Virus record (IMG/VR): IMGVR_UViG_3300023184_003237
Span: 1-64,000 of that record
DNA length: 64,000 nt
From: a virus
Direction: 5' to 3' (one strand)
Below are positions 17,901 to 32,900 of the stretch, piece by piece (position 1 is the first letter of the stretch; each line of letters opens with the position of its first letter). Both the position numbers and the translations under genes were made by a program. The notes under the pieces were generated by a model. It worked only from the letters and a program-made list of their open reading frames with translations, searched no databases and had not been told where the DNA came from.

Positions 17901-20900
17901 GGACAGCAAAAAACAACAATAAATCAAGCACCTAAATTTGATATATTTGATAAAAATGATATAAGTTTGGGTAATAATGAATATTATTTCAGTACATCAT
18001 TTACAGGTTGTACCTTGTTTTCATATGGAATTGGTACTGGGTTAAATGACACTGTATTAGGATTTCCCTTGCGCTATAGTAGCGTAGATAATGTAGGAGA
18101 TATAAGTTTTGATGTTACATTGAATAGTCAAACTTTTAATTACGTGGATGGCATTACACCAAAAACACAAAAAGTTAATACTGGATATGTATACAATTAT
18201 ATTGATAGAACAACTCATGTAAGAGAATTGGGGTGGCAAACTGCGGTATCACCTAGTGTTCAATATCAAGTTTTTGATTTTACTTGGGAAACAAACCAGG
18301 ACACATTGTTTACCTGTGACATTCCTGCAATATATACCATATCTACAAAATGGCCATTAGTTCAAGTATACATTAACAATAGATATTTGAATGATACTGA
18401 ATATACAACGGTTATAACTGACACTTCAACAGTAATAAATATACCAGTAATTAACGCAGTTGAGACTGTTATACAAGTTTTGATATTAAGTGACCAAGTA
18501 AGCCAAACTGCTTATTATCAAACACCTATTAATTTAAATAACAATCCGTTAAATGAAGATATTACAACAGCTAATATTGGTGATATTCGTGGACAATATC
18601 AAAGTATTTTCTACAACAATCCTAACACAGTTGGACAAGTATTTGGATCAAACAATTATCGTGATTTAGGCAATTTAGTTCCATGGGGCAATAGAATTAT
18701 TCAAAATAGCGCCTCGTTAGTATTGCCTGGCACATTCTTACGTAAACAAAATCACAATTTGTTTAACTCATTGCTGTTTAATAATAGACAATATATTACT
18801 TTTAAAAATTTATTAGTTGATACGGTCAATAATACTGATTATAATTATTATATGACAGCTTCAGTAATGCTGGATGATGCATTAGATAAAATGAACGCCT
18901 CTCATACTGATAGCGACTCATTCTTTTGGAGTGACATGTTGCCACAAAAGGCACCATACATTAGTAATTCTTATAGTTTTGCAAATTCACTAGATGTTAG
19001 TATCTATCCATTAAGTAGAATTTATAATTATTCTACTGCAAATTACTATGGGGTATTGGTATATTTAATTCGTAATGGAGTTCAAACTCAATTAATCAAA
19101 GGGGTCGATTATACAATAAGCACAGATACACCATCATTAACAATAACTTTAGACTTGTTGCCAAATGATCAAATTATTATTAATGAATATAATCAAACAT
19201 ATGGAAGTTTTGCACCAAATACTCCTACTAAGCTAGGTTTATATCCTGCATCTATTCCGGGGGTAGTATTAGATACTGCTTATTTTATTCCTACATATTT
19301 CATTCTTGGACATGACGGTTCATATAATAAATTGTACGGAGATTACAATCCTGAAACAAATAAATTAGTTGATTTTAGAGATCAAGTATTACTTGAATAT
19401 GAAACTCGTGTTTATAATAATTTAAAATTAAGTAATGTAATACCTGTACAATTATATGAAGTATTACCGGGCTTCTTTAGAAACACTGATTACACATATA
19501 ATGAATTTTTACAAATTTATAGTGAATCTTTTTTAAATTGGATAGGCCAAAATAGAATAGATTACAAAACACAATTGTTTAATCCTGGTAATAAATTTAC
19601 ATATAATTATAAAAATAACGGAAATAAACTTAATGCTGAGCCTATACAGCAAGGATATTTTAGAGGATTATATTTATATTATTACGACACATCAACTCCA
19701 AATGCAACGCCATGGGAAATGATAGGATATGATAATCAGCCATCATGGTGGGCCGGCCGTTATGGTCCTGCACCGTATACAAGTGATAACTTAGTATTGT
19801 GGGGAGATTTAGCAGCAGGTGAAGATTGGGGAACAATTGATCCAGTCACAGGTCGGGGTATAGTTTTACCTAAATTTGTTCGTCCTGGCTTATTAGATGT
19901 GTTGCCGGTAGATAGTAGTGGTAATTTATTATCTCCGTTCTTATCAATACTTGGAGATTATGATGAAAATACTTTTAGAAGTGATTGGCAAGTAGGAGAC
20001 GTTGGCCCAGCTGAATTTAGCTATCGTAGAAGTAGTTCATGGCCATTTGATTTGATGCGTATACTTGCATTAACTAAGCCAGCAGAATTCTTTAATTTGG
20101 GTGTGGATGTAGATAATTACAAATTCAATAAAGAATTTAATCAATATTTAGTAAATGATAGAAGTCACTTAATAGTTACTGACATTCCAATATATGGTTT
20201 AGGTACCCCTGCCACTAGTTATATCAACTGGATTGTTGACTTTGAGAAACAAGTTGGGGTAGATGCAACTACAAATATAACTACATTATTAAATAACCTA
20301 GATGTTCGTTTAGTATATCGTTTGGCTGGATTCAGTGATAAAACATTATTGAAATTTTATGTTGAAAAAAGTTCAGCAAATAGCAACAACAGTTCACTAT
20401 TAATTCCTGATGAAAGCTATAGCGTATTATTATATGATAACCAACCATTTGATAGAATTGTATATAGTGGAGTAGTTATACAACTTGTAGAAAATGGTTA
20501 TAAAGTATACGGCAATAATCAAACTAATGCTTATTTTAAAATATCAGTACCTAAGGCAAACGGACAATATGAAAAAGTGCAGGTTGAAGGACAAACAGTA
20601 ACTATACCTACATCTTTTTCTACTAATACAGCAGTAGTTCCGTACGGTACTGTATTTTATAATGCACAAGAAGTCGCAATCTTTTTAATAAGTTATGGAG
20701 ATTATTTACAACAGCAGGGTGTAAAGTTTGACCAAATAGAAAATGGAATTCCAGTTAACTGGCAACAAATGATTTCAGAATTTTTATACTGGAATCAAAT
20801 TGGATGGGAGATTGGTAATATAACTACAATTAATCCAGCAGCAAATATATTTTCATTTGATAAAGATAGTTACATTATACAACCATTAACATTTAGACAA

Positions 20901-23900
20901 TTAAACTTTGTATTAAATCAAAATCTGTATCCAATACAATCAATTGATTTGTCAATTGTACGTGATGGTACTTTATTTACAGCAGCACCTGCTAACGCCG
21001 GCGACACTATTGCATACGGACAATTTAATGTTAGTAACATCGAACACGGTATAGTTTTTGATAATGTAACATTGTTTAATGATATAATTTATAATTTAGT
21101 AACTGGGTTGCGTCAAAATAGAATTTATTTACGAGGAACTAAAACAGCCGACTGGAATGGCACATTAGATGCAGCAGGATTTATACTCAACCAAGATAAT
21201 ATTCAAGAATGGAATAGAGAAATAAAATATACTAAAGGTTCAATAGTAAAATATAAAAATAAATATTGGACTGCATTAACAATCATTCAAGCAAAAGATT
21301 TGTTTGATGAGCGTGATTGGAAACAAACTGATTACAACGAAATACAAAAAGGATTGCTGCCCAACAGTCAAACACGTTCATATGAAAGTACATTATATTA
21401 TGATATAAATAATGCTAACTTGGAAAACGATGCTGACTTATTAAGTTTTGGTTTAATAGGATATCGACCAAGAGATTATATGGCATTAGCCGATCTTACC
21501 GATATAACTCAAGTTAATGTTTATCAAAATTTAATTAAAGAAAAAGGAACTCTAAATGCAGTTAGCGCCTTTAAGGGAGCAACATTAGCACAAGGCGGAA
21601 TCGAATACGATGTTTATGAAAATTGGGCTATCAAATCAGGTGAGTTTGGTGGTATATTAAATAACAACTTTGTTGAATTTAAATTAAAACAAAGTTCTCT
21701 AACAGGCAATCCATCTATTGTGGGATTAACTAATGGGACATATAACACTGATGGAGTACAACAAGAAGTACCGTTATATAGTATTACAAATTATGGTAGA
21801 CAAGTAAATAGTCCTAATATATTACCTACGATTTCACCAAGTCAACCTTCTACATTATTTCCTACTGCCGGCTATGTTAACTTTAATGATGTTAAGATGG
21901 CTAGCTATTTCTATTCTGGATTACCATTGGCAATAAATTCAGTTGGAACTGTTATACCTATTAATCAATTCTATGTGCGTGATTATGTTTGGTTGGCAAA
22001 TTATTTGTCAGAATGGCAAGTATACACTCCTGCTAGTTTGGGAACGGTAGTAAATGCTACAAATAATTTAAACAACACAGTCACTATAACTTTTAGTAAC
22101 GCACACAATTTAACAAAATATCAACTGTTTGCAATTGTTAATTTTGATGCAAACATTAACAATTATTATCTTGTAGCAGCGGTAGTAGATCCGTTTAGTG
22201 TACTTGTTAATCTTTCTTTAGACCCTAGTATCCGAAGCGTCACTGGTAACGGAATTGGGTTTAAAATGCAATCGCAACGTGTTGCAACTGCTCCGGAAAT
22301 TCAAAATCTGCCTTTATTGGATAACGAATTTAATAAATTAAAAGTATGGGTCGATACAAATAATGACGGTGGCTGGGCTGTATTTCGTAAAAGTTTAAAC
22401 TATCAATATAATAAAGAAATATTAAAAGCAAATAGTCAAACATTTGGTAGTGCGGTAGCATACACAACTGACATGGGGTATTTGATTGGAGATGCAGACG
22501 CCGGCGAGGTGTACAGATATAAATATGATACCTTTACTGATGCATATTTATTAAATCAAACTATAGCGCATGGCGCCTCATTTGGTTCTAACATTTCATA
22601 CGCAGATGATTTGTTTATAATCTCTGAGCCAACAGGTGCTAAAAATGTTTATGTATATCAATTGATAAACACATTATTAGTTAACCGTGTTGATTTGTAT
22701 CAGACAATTCCTGCGCCACTTGGGGTAACAAACTGGGGTAGTTCTACTACATTGTCAGGGGACAAGAATTGGTTATACATATCTGATATTGATAATAACA
22801 GCGTTCATGTGTGGCGCAAGTCAGTGGTTACTGATTTGTATGAAGCGTCATATATTATTGACGGAGATGTGTTGGGATTAACAACTCCGTACAATGCAAT
22901 AACATATCCACATTACGATAAGTTTGGTTATTCTATATCTACTGATTATTACGGCGACACTGTAGTTATTGGAACACCTTTTAAGAATTATGATGTAGCC
23001 ACAGAGAATTACGGTTATACTTATGTATTTGATAGGATCGTTCAAACCTTTGAAGCACAGTCTACAATTCAACAGTATATTCCATTACAATTTGGATTAA
23101 CATGGACACCTACTCCTAATGTTAAAACTGCCACTGTTATTAGTAGTAATGCAATAACATTGGATAATGTTACTGGTTTACATGACGGTGCCGCCGGCAC
23201 TCCAATGGTATTTACGGGCACAGTGTTTGGTGGTATATCATTAAATCAGGTATACTATGTTAAATCTATTGTAGATTCAACACATATTACACTTTCATTA
23301 ACCCGCGATGGTACGGTACTAGCATTAACGAACAGTTCTGGATCAATGAGTGTAGTCGCACAAACATCACCACTATATGTTTCTGTTAACGGAACATTAA
23401 TTGAAGATAATACATATGCTGTTATTGGGTCAAACTTATATGCATACAGTAACAGTAATACTCCGTTAATTAATGCAGGTGATATTATTAGTATTAGTGG
23501 TAATAATTTTGTGTTAGCACAAACATTAACTAATGGATTAACACCTAGAGTTGGAGTAGAGTTTGGTACAAGCGTAGATACTAATAAGTTTGCAAATGAA
23601 ATATTAGTTGGCGCGCCGTTTGAATTGAACAGTAAAAATTATGAAGGTGCAGTACATAGGTTTACTAATGGTGGTGAAAGCTATGGTATAATTATCGGTA
23701 CTAATGATTGTAATATCACTATGGATAGAACAATATTATTAAATGGATTTAATGTTACATTACCTGCAGGAGATGCAACTACAGCATCAAGCACAATAAA
23801 TTTAGCAAATATTACTAATATTACTTCTACCGCATTAAATGGTAAATTAATAATTCAATTAATTAACATTAACTTAAGTAATCCTAACAATAAATTAACA

Positions 23901-26900
23901 TTGGTAGCATTGGATTCTGCAACATATGAGGAAATGGGAATATCAATATTCACAGAAACACAAGTAATCAATTCACCACACTTGCAAGGTCGTACACAAT
24001 TTGGAACGACGGTTAAGTTTGATAAATCAAATTCCGGATCTTTTATAGCAAGCGCACCTGTAGGTACACGATATTCTGCTACTACCTTTGATTTTACAGA
24101 TGATGAATTAGACAACGATACTGTTTTTGATAATAACGCCACTCAGTGGGTAGATACTTTCACAAACGCGGGTGCAGTATATATGTTTGATTATTTGTCT
24201 ACATATAATGAAAATTTAACTGCTCCGGGCAAATTCGTATATGCACAAAGTACAAATGCTAAAGATTTAGATTACGGATCACAACCATATTATGGCACTG
24301 CATTAGATTTTAACAGCAATCGTGTTACCATTGGTACTCCTAATTTCTCACCAAACATTGTTGCTAATGACACCAATGGTCAAGTAGTTACTTATGTAAG
24401 CACAAGCGGTACTCCAGATTGGACAGTATATAGAAGTACAAGTGATATAGTTGATGTTAACGGAATTGGGCCAATACAGTTGTATAGTGCGTCAACCAAT
24501 GAAACACTAATTAATTTAGATTATTTTGACCCATTGCAGGGCAAATTACTAGGTGCAGTACAAGAAAACATAGATGTTATATCTAATGTTGATCCGGCTG
24601 GATATAACAGCCCAGGATATACAGAAGGAAATTTAGTATGGGGAGCCGATAAAATAGGAACATTGTGGTTCAACACTACCAATTCTCGCTTTATGAATTA
24701 TCATCAAAATGATGTTAGTTACAACAGCCAATGGTGGGGTAGAGTATTCCCGGGAAGTGATGTTTCAGTATATTCATGGGTAACAAGTAATGTTCCTCCT
24801 TATCAATATGCAGGACCCGGAATTCCATATGACATAGCCAATTATAGTGTATCAGGTGTTGTTAATGCTGAAGGATTAGTTGTCCCTGTGTATTATTTCT
24901 GGGCAAGAAATACAAATATTGTATTCACTCAACGAGATAAAACATTAGCAGATAGCACACTACAATTATATATTGCCAACCCGCTCGGTACTGGCATTAG
25001 TTATTTTTCTCCATTGTTGCCAAACGTATTTGGTTTATATAACTGTTCAGATTATATAAACGCTAACGATACTACATTACATCTTGGCTATGCAACTGGT
25101 ACTAACGATGATGTAGCACATAATCAATATAGTTTAATTAGAGCAAATTATGCAGATGATTTCTTACCGGGGTTTCCAGGATCCGGAGCTGCGTATCAAT
25201 ATCATGGAGCAGTGGGTATAACTCAGCCAGCTGGGCTATACAATAGAATGCTAGATAGTATGTGCGGGGTTGATAATTTTGGTTCTGTTGTACCTAACCC
25301 GTTGTTGCCAAAATTAGTACAAACCGGTGTTTTGGCTAGACCAAGACAAGGTTTCTTCTATAATAGATTTGGAGCATTACAGAATTACTTACAATATGCT
25401 AATACTGTATTGGCACAATTCCCTATAATTGAAATAAGAAACCCCCAATTCTTGTACAGAGTAAATCCTACAACCTATGCTACAATAAATGCAAGTAATT
25501 TTAATATAGGTAAGGTATATACAATTGAAACAATAGGAACTACGGATTTTACATCGATTGGTGCAACATCTAATACTGTAGGAGTAGTCTTTACTGCAAC
25601 TGGATTAGGAACTGGCACCGGCACCGCAACCATATTAACTTTCTTAGAAGGTACAGAGTTTGATACTACTAAGTATTGGACTTATATAAATTGGTGGGCT
25701 ACTGGATATAATAATAATACTAAATCATCATTACAAGTTCCTTTATATGCTGATTTGGCCACACTAACTGTAGCCGCTGGTACAATTGTAAAAGTAGCAT
25801 CAAATAGCGCAGGCAATGGAGAAACGTATATTTTAGAAGCCACTGGCACATGGACAAGAATCGGACTAGACAATGGAACAATTGCGTTTAGTAGTTATCT
25901 TTGGGATTATCCGGCCGCTAGAATTGGATTTGGAGACAATTTCTTTGATACCAATTTATATGATGAATACCCGAGTGAAGAAACTAGATATATTGTTCGT
26001 GCATTAAATGAAGAAATTTACACTAATGAATTGTTAATTTTTAGAAACAATAGTTTAATTTTATTATTTGAATATATACAAAGTGAAACAATTGAAAATC
26101 AAAACTACCTGCCATGGTTAAACAAAACATCATTGATGGATGTTACTCACACTATAAGAGAATTAATTCCTTTAGAAGTATTCCGGTCTGACAATCAAGA
26201 TTTCTTAGCAGGATATATTAATGAAGTTAAACCATATCACGTAGTAATTAAAGAATTCTTATTTAAGTATACTCGAACCGATATATTTGAAGGAGATATA
26301 ACAGATTTTGATTTACCTTCTGAATATCATACTGATGTCCAACAATTTATAACACCTGAATTAGTATATGCTAATCCAACCGGTGACACTGAATATTTAC
26401 CCATTAATCCAATATGGCAAACTGCACCGTACAGCCAATGGTTCAACAATTATGGATTAAGTATTGTAGGTGAAAATAATTATCCTATTACTAAATTAGC
26501 ATCCTATGCTTCATTGTCATCAAGTTCTATATATGTAGATAATGTTTCAGGATTTCCAGTAACTGGAACTATATTAATTGGAACTGAAGAAATTGAATAT
26601 AGTGATTTAAATTTAGCAACTAACCAATTGTTAGGATTGTTACGAGGTGCAAATACTACTAAGATTCAACAACATATACCCGGAGCACAAATTTTTATTA
26701 ATTTGCCACCGGTATTAGTATTGAATTCAGGTAGAGGATATTCTGAGCCTCCTCGAGTTACAGCATACATCGACACTACAATATACCCTGCACCAAGAGT
26801 AGCAGCGCAACTAGAACCAATCATGGCATTAGATTCTGTGATAGGGGTCAATGTAATTAACCCAGGTGAGGGATATGCGGTACTGCCAACAATACAAATT

Positions 26901-29900
26901 GACCCGGCATTTATTGTTACTGCCAATAGTTCACAAGTTAATATAATAAATGATACAATTGAAATCAATGCTCCTTTATTACAGACCGGTGACCTAGTAA
27001 TATATTATCCTGAAGTAGGTTCTACTGCAATCGGTGGTCTAGTTGTTGGACAAAAATATTACGTGGGTGTATTAGAAACTACTCCATCTACTATTATTGC
27101 ATTGTACGATACATATTTTACTTTATTGAATGACCATGACCGTGTTCCTCTTAGTAGCACTGGTACAGGAACTCAAACTTTACGTGCGGGCGCAGTTGCT
27201 TCTTGTATAACAAGTTCAATTCCAGTTAGAGAAAATAGTATAACATTAAAATTTGACAGAACCTCATATACTTCTCAAGTAACTGATTGGTCTCCGGGCG
27301 GGTTCTATGGTTCATTTTATGCAGGATCATATAATGATAGTATTAGAGAATCATCATCATCCATTCTATTACCACTTACGCAGGAAACCGCATCAGAACC
27401 AGTACGTTCAATGTTGGCTAGCGCACATGGTATTGGGTTTGAAATATTAGATGTTGAAAACAAACAAACATTAACTTGGTCTTCACGTACCAGAAACACT
27501 GTTCAAACATATGATAATACTACACCATACCCAGATACAGTAAGAATTAATCCAAGTCCTGGTGGGTCACCTGTTGATGGAGTATTAGGATCAACATTGG
27601 GATTCTACGTGGGGATGCCGGTGTATTTCTCTGGAAGCGGAGTTCCTTCAGGTAGTCCAATTGTTCCTAATACTACCTATTATGTTAAATCATTAGTTAG
27701 ATTGCCAAATGCAGCTATCACTTCTGCTAATTTAATAATAGGTCAACATTATATAATTGAATATTTAGGTACAACTGATTGGAACAATGTGGTCGGCACA
27801 ACTGGGGTATCTTACTCGGTGGGTAATGCAATAGTTGTTGCGAACATTACTGTGGGTACTGGCAGAGCAACTCCAGTGACAACTTCTTCTGTTTTAGAAA
27901 TTGGAAATAGTTATTTAATTGTTAGTTTAGGGACAACTAACTGGAACACTGTAGCAGGTACAACCGGGGTAAGTTATACAGTAGGAAATACAATAGTAGT
28001 TAAATCAACTGCTAGCGGCACTGGGTTGGCATCAATTATGCAAGATACTGGATTTACAATGTCATCTACTGTAAACAACGGTATACCTGGTTCTACATTG
28101 CCACTAACATCAGCTACCATTAACGCAACTGGGCTCATATTAAATGTAGGTGAATTAACTAATATAGCTTTACTAACTATTAATTATGATGGTATTAGAA
28201 CAGCAACCGCAACAGCAAAAAATACAAATGTAATTACTGCTCCGTTAATTGTAACAGGACAAGGTGGCACAAAATCTTTTTATCCTGGACTTCCTATATT
28301 CTTTACCGGCACTGTATTTGGTGGAATAGCAGAAAATCAAACATATTATGTAACCACTGTGATTGATTTGCAAAACTTTACAATATCTACTAGCAATGAT
28401 GCATTAATGTTAACTGCAATAGAAACAAGTGCTACAGGATATAAAATTACAACTTCTAGTACATCAAACTTATCAATAAATGAGCCTGTAATATTTACCG
28501 GAACTACATTTGGTGGAATTGTTGCAGGAACTACATATTATGTAAGACAAATATTCTCAAATACTACATTCTCTATTTCAACTGCAATTAATGGGTCAGC
28601 TTTCACTCTAACCAATGCTACAGGCTCATGTACTGTTACAAGTCAACTAAACACTGTGTCATTAACTACAGCAACTGGAACAATGACATTGAATGTTGGC
28701 TTACCGGTAAGTCCTGGTCAAATCAATGGTCAAGAATTTACTTTATATGACACCTCTAAGTCATATCCCGGTGTTTCTGGAACTGTTTCTAATTTAATTA
28801 ATAGAAAAATTTCAGCAACTTTGAATACTGTTAATAGAATTTGTTTAACTAATAAGAGTGGTGGAATAACCAATGTTTATAACAATATGAAATTTAATGT
28901 TGCTAGTAATATTGGTGGACTCACTACGTCAGGAGGGCCGTACATTGTACAATCAACCGGAATAACTACAATAACAGTTACTAATACTAGTACTACTGGA
29001 AATTGGTTAACATTGCCGGTAGATTCTAACCCTAATACTACTGATGTATTATACGTTGGTATGCCATTATATTTTACTGGAACAGCATTGGGTGGCATAG
29101 TATTAGATATTGTTTACTATGTACATACAATTGACAGTGGTCCTCCTGTAGGAACAGGAAGATTCACCGTCGCAGATGCAATTGATAGCAGTTCCCCCGT
29201 CACACTTACCACAGATAATGGAAGTATGACCGGTACCGGTGAACCATATATTGCAGTAAGCAATACATTATCAGATGCTACTGGTTCAGTAACGTTAACG
29301 CAGGTAGTAAATGTTACTCCTACATTTAATGTAAGTTATATATTGGGTGGATATAGTGCTACTGTATCTTCAGCAGGATCAGGATATGCAGTTAATAATA
29401 CTATTACTATATCAGGCACCGCTGTTGGTGGAACTCATCCTGCAAATGATTTAACGTTACAAATTTCAGCAATTGATTCAAGTGGCGGAGTAGTTAGTAC
29501 TATCGCAAGTGGTACTCCTGCAGGAAACAATGAACAATATTATTTCAAGGTGTATGATGTAAATCAAGTAGAAGTGTATAGTAATCCTAATTTGACCTCA
29601 GCCGTGTCAGGAGAAAATTTCCCATTCAATGGAGTAACTTCTACCACAGCAACATCAACAGAATCAGCAACTGATAGTATTACTGTAACGAGTTCTGCCG
29701 AATTTATTATTAATGATTCAGTTGTGTTTACTGGAACTGTATTTGGTAATATTGTATTAGGACAGACTTATTATATATTAGATAAACCAACGTCAACTAC
29801 AGTGACTATTTCTGCTACCCCAAATGGAAGCACATTTGCACTAGCCAATTCTTCTGGTTCAATGACCATGGCTAAATTAGGTGATTATGCATTCTTACCA

Positions 29901-32900
29901 GAACCATTCTTCTTTAGTTCAAGTATTGTAAAATACAATAAACAATTGTATCAATGTATTATAAGCAATAATGATCCTGAATTTATATTTGGCAAATGGG
30001 AATTGTTAGATTCGGGAAATAATAAATTAAATGCATTAGACAGAATAATAGGTTATTATGATCCAACTGTTAACATGCCGGGAGTAGATTTAACTCAATT
30101 GGTAACTGGGATAACTTATCCTAACGCAACATATTTGGGCAATGCATTTGCCCCAGCAGATGAATATCCACTTGATACTATATTAATAGATAAACCATTC
30201 TATGTTACAGGATTAAATCTAAAAGCAGTTGTTTGGAACGGTACAAACTATGTAAGTGCAGCAGACACTAGTGATAATTCATCAATAAACTTAAGTCCAA
30301 CTAGTAGAATTTGGGAAATTACTCAATTATCAAATAGTACACTTAATATTACTGACATGTTGTACACAGGTACAAATTATGTTATGACTTGCAACAATAG
30401 TGCAACTCCTGTACTATCAAGTACAGACGGTATAAATTGGAGTACTATTACTTCATATAACACATTAAGCGTACTTAACGATACTATACCATTATTAATG
30501 AATAGTGTTACGTATAATAATGGATTATATGTTGCTGTAGGAAATAATATCATTACTTCAGTGGGATTAGCAAGTTGGACTGAAACCTATAGATTTACAA
30601 ATCCTGAATTTACTAGCGTACTTAATGGAGTAACTCATGTAAACACGAGTGGATTTACTGGGTTTATTGCAGTCGGATTAGGACAACAAATTGTCAACGC
30701 ACTTACAGCAAATGTAGGAATAATATTTACTAGTAGAGATGGAATTGTTTGGAATCAAATATCATTTAATGATACAATATATGGATTCAACTCAATTGCA
30801 TCAAACGGTTACACTATTGTAGCAGTAGGTAACAATGGTATAATATATACTAGTTTTAATGCTACCAATTGGTCACAGGCAAGTTCAACTGGGAATGACA
30901 ATTTAAACAATATCATATGGGATAGTGTCAATAATAGATTTGTTATAGTAGGTGACAACGGAGTTATAAAAACAGGATCATCAGACGGGGTAACATGGAC
31001 TACTCAAACATCAGGGGTAACATCAAGTTTACAAAGTGTGTTATGGAATAATACAAATAGTGAATATGTAGTTGTTGGATTAGACAACACTGTGCTGCAT
31101 AGCACAAATGTGACAACCTGGACAAACTATGCTAAATTTGTAACTCCTGAAAGTATATATACTGTTCAAGGTGATACTTTCACTGCTGGGTATGGTCCTG
31201 AAGAAATGGTGCCGGGTATAGTATCTGATACTATCACAATGATTACTAATACTCGTCCGGGTACTAACTGGGATGAAACTATCTACCAACATGTTGGCTA
31301 TAACGTAGTTTCGTTAGAATTGACTCCTGCTGCAGGTGATCAAACTGATTATAGTTTTCTTAATGCAGCAATTGTTCCTGCACAAATAAGTGTATTTGTA
31401 ATTGATTATTCAACTGGGTTAAGCACCACATTGTATGTAGGTAACGATTATACTGTTAACTGGATTGATAAAATAGTAACATTGAATAATTCTATTAATT
31501 ATATTAATCCGGGCACAGATAAATTAAGAATTGATGTATATGAAGTTGGCAATGGAGATCAATTAGTAAAATCAAACACAGATGCTAATCCTATTAGATT
31601 AAATGAAACAACTGGGTTTAATGAGATTTATCTTAATGCAAATTATACCGCCGGCATATATCAAGGATCCGGCATAATTAGGCCTACTACTGTTCCACTA
31701 TATGCTATTGCTAGTTCAACTAATGCCTCATCTGACGCTATCACCTGCGATAGTGTTAAAAACTTTGTATTAAATGGTCCAATATCATTCAGTGGTACTG
31801 TGTTTGGTAATATTGTAGAAGATCAAGTGTATTATGTAAAATCTATTAGTGGAGCTACAAATAGAATCACTGTCTCACTTACAGTTAATGGTGAAACTTT
31901 TGCATTGTCAGATGCTACTGGATATATGGATGCCATTATACAAGTTGGCACTGGTATTACATGGTCGCCGCCGGCTGTATATCACAATGGTTCTTTGTTG
32001 TCATTGGGTACTACAAGTGTAGTTACTAGAACACGAGAAATCACTAATACTATAACAACTATATCAACTGGAAGTTTAGTTCTAAATCAACCAATTGTGT
32101 TTAGTGACACTATGTTTGGCGATATAATTGTACCTCAACAAGTATATTATGTAAAAACAATATATGATACAAATGAGTTTACTATATCATTAACACCCGG
32201 CGGTTCTACTTTAGAATTAACTAATGCTACCGGTGGTGCTACACTAATTACAAACGATTATTCAATTATTTTAGCAAATAACGGGATTAATGCATCAATT
32301 GTATTTGCAGCAGCATATGATGCTACAGTAGACTATCTAGCATATACTATGCTTGGAGAAACTTACCCAATACAGTATGGTTATACATTGCCTGAAATAC
32401 AAACATTTACCGGTGGCAGCGGAGCAGCATCTTTTACTCTAACAAATTATATAGGTGGAGATAATCCAACCAACGCTATTGTAGAAGTTAACGGAATAAG
32501 ACAAAATGATTCAGCATACACAATAAGTTCTATAACCAATAAAATAATATTTAATTCACCGCCGGCAGATGGAGATACTATTGCTGTAACCTCATATAAC
32601 TTAACTGAACGTCAATATTTTAATACACAATATAATATTACAGGATCAGGGGTAGGCACCGCAAGTATTACTATTAGTAATACTACTGCAACTGGTATAC
32701 CATTTGATTATGGTATACTTGCAGGAAGTTTTGTTGTTGGACAACGCTATACTATACAATCACTTAACAATAATGCATATCCAACCCCTGGTGCAAACAC
32801 AAACTTCACTTTAATTGGGGCATCTTCAAATACCGTAGGTGTATCGTTTACTGCAACTGGTGTAGGAACTGGAACTGGATCTGCTATTATAGCCGGTGAT

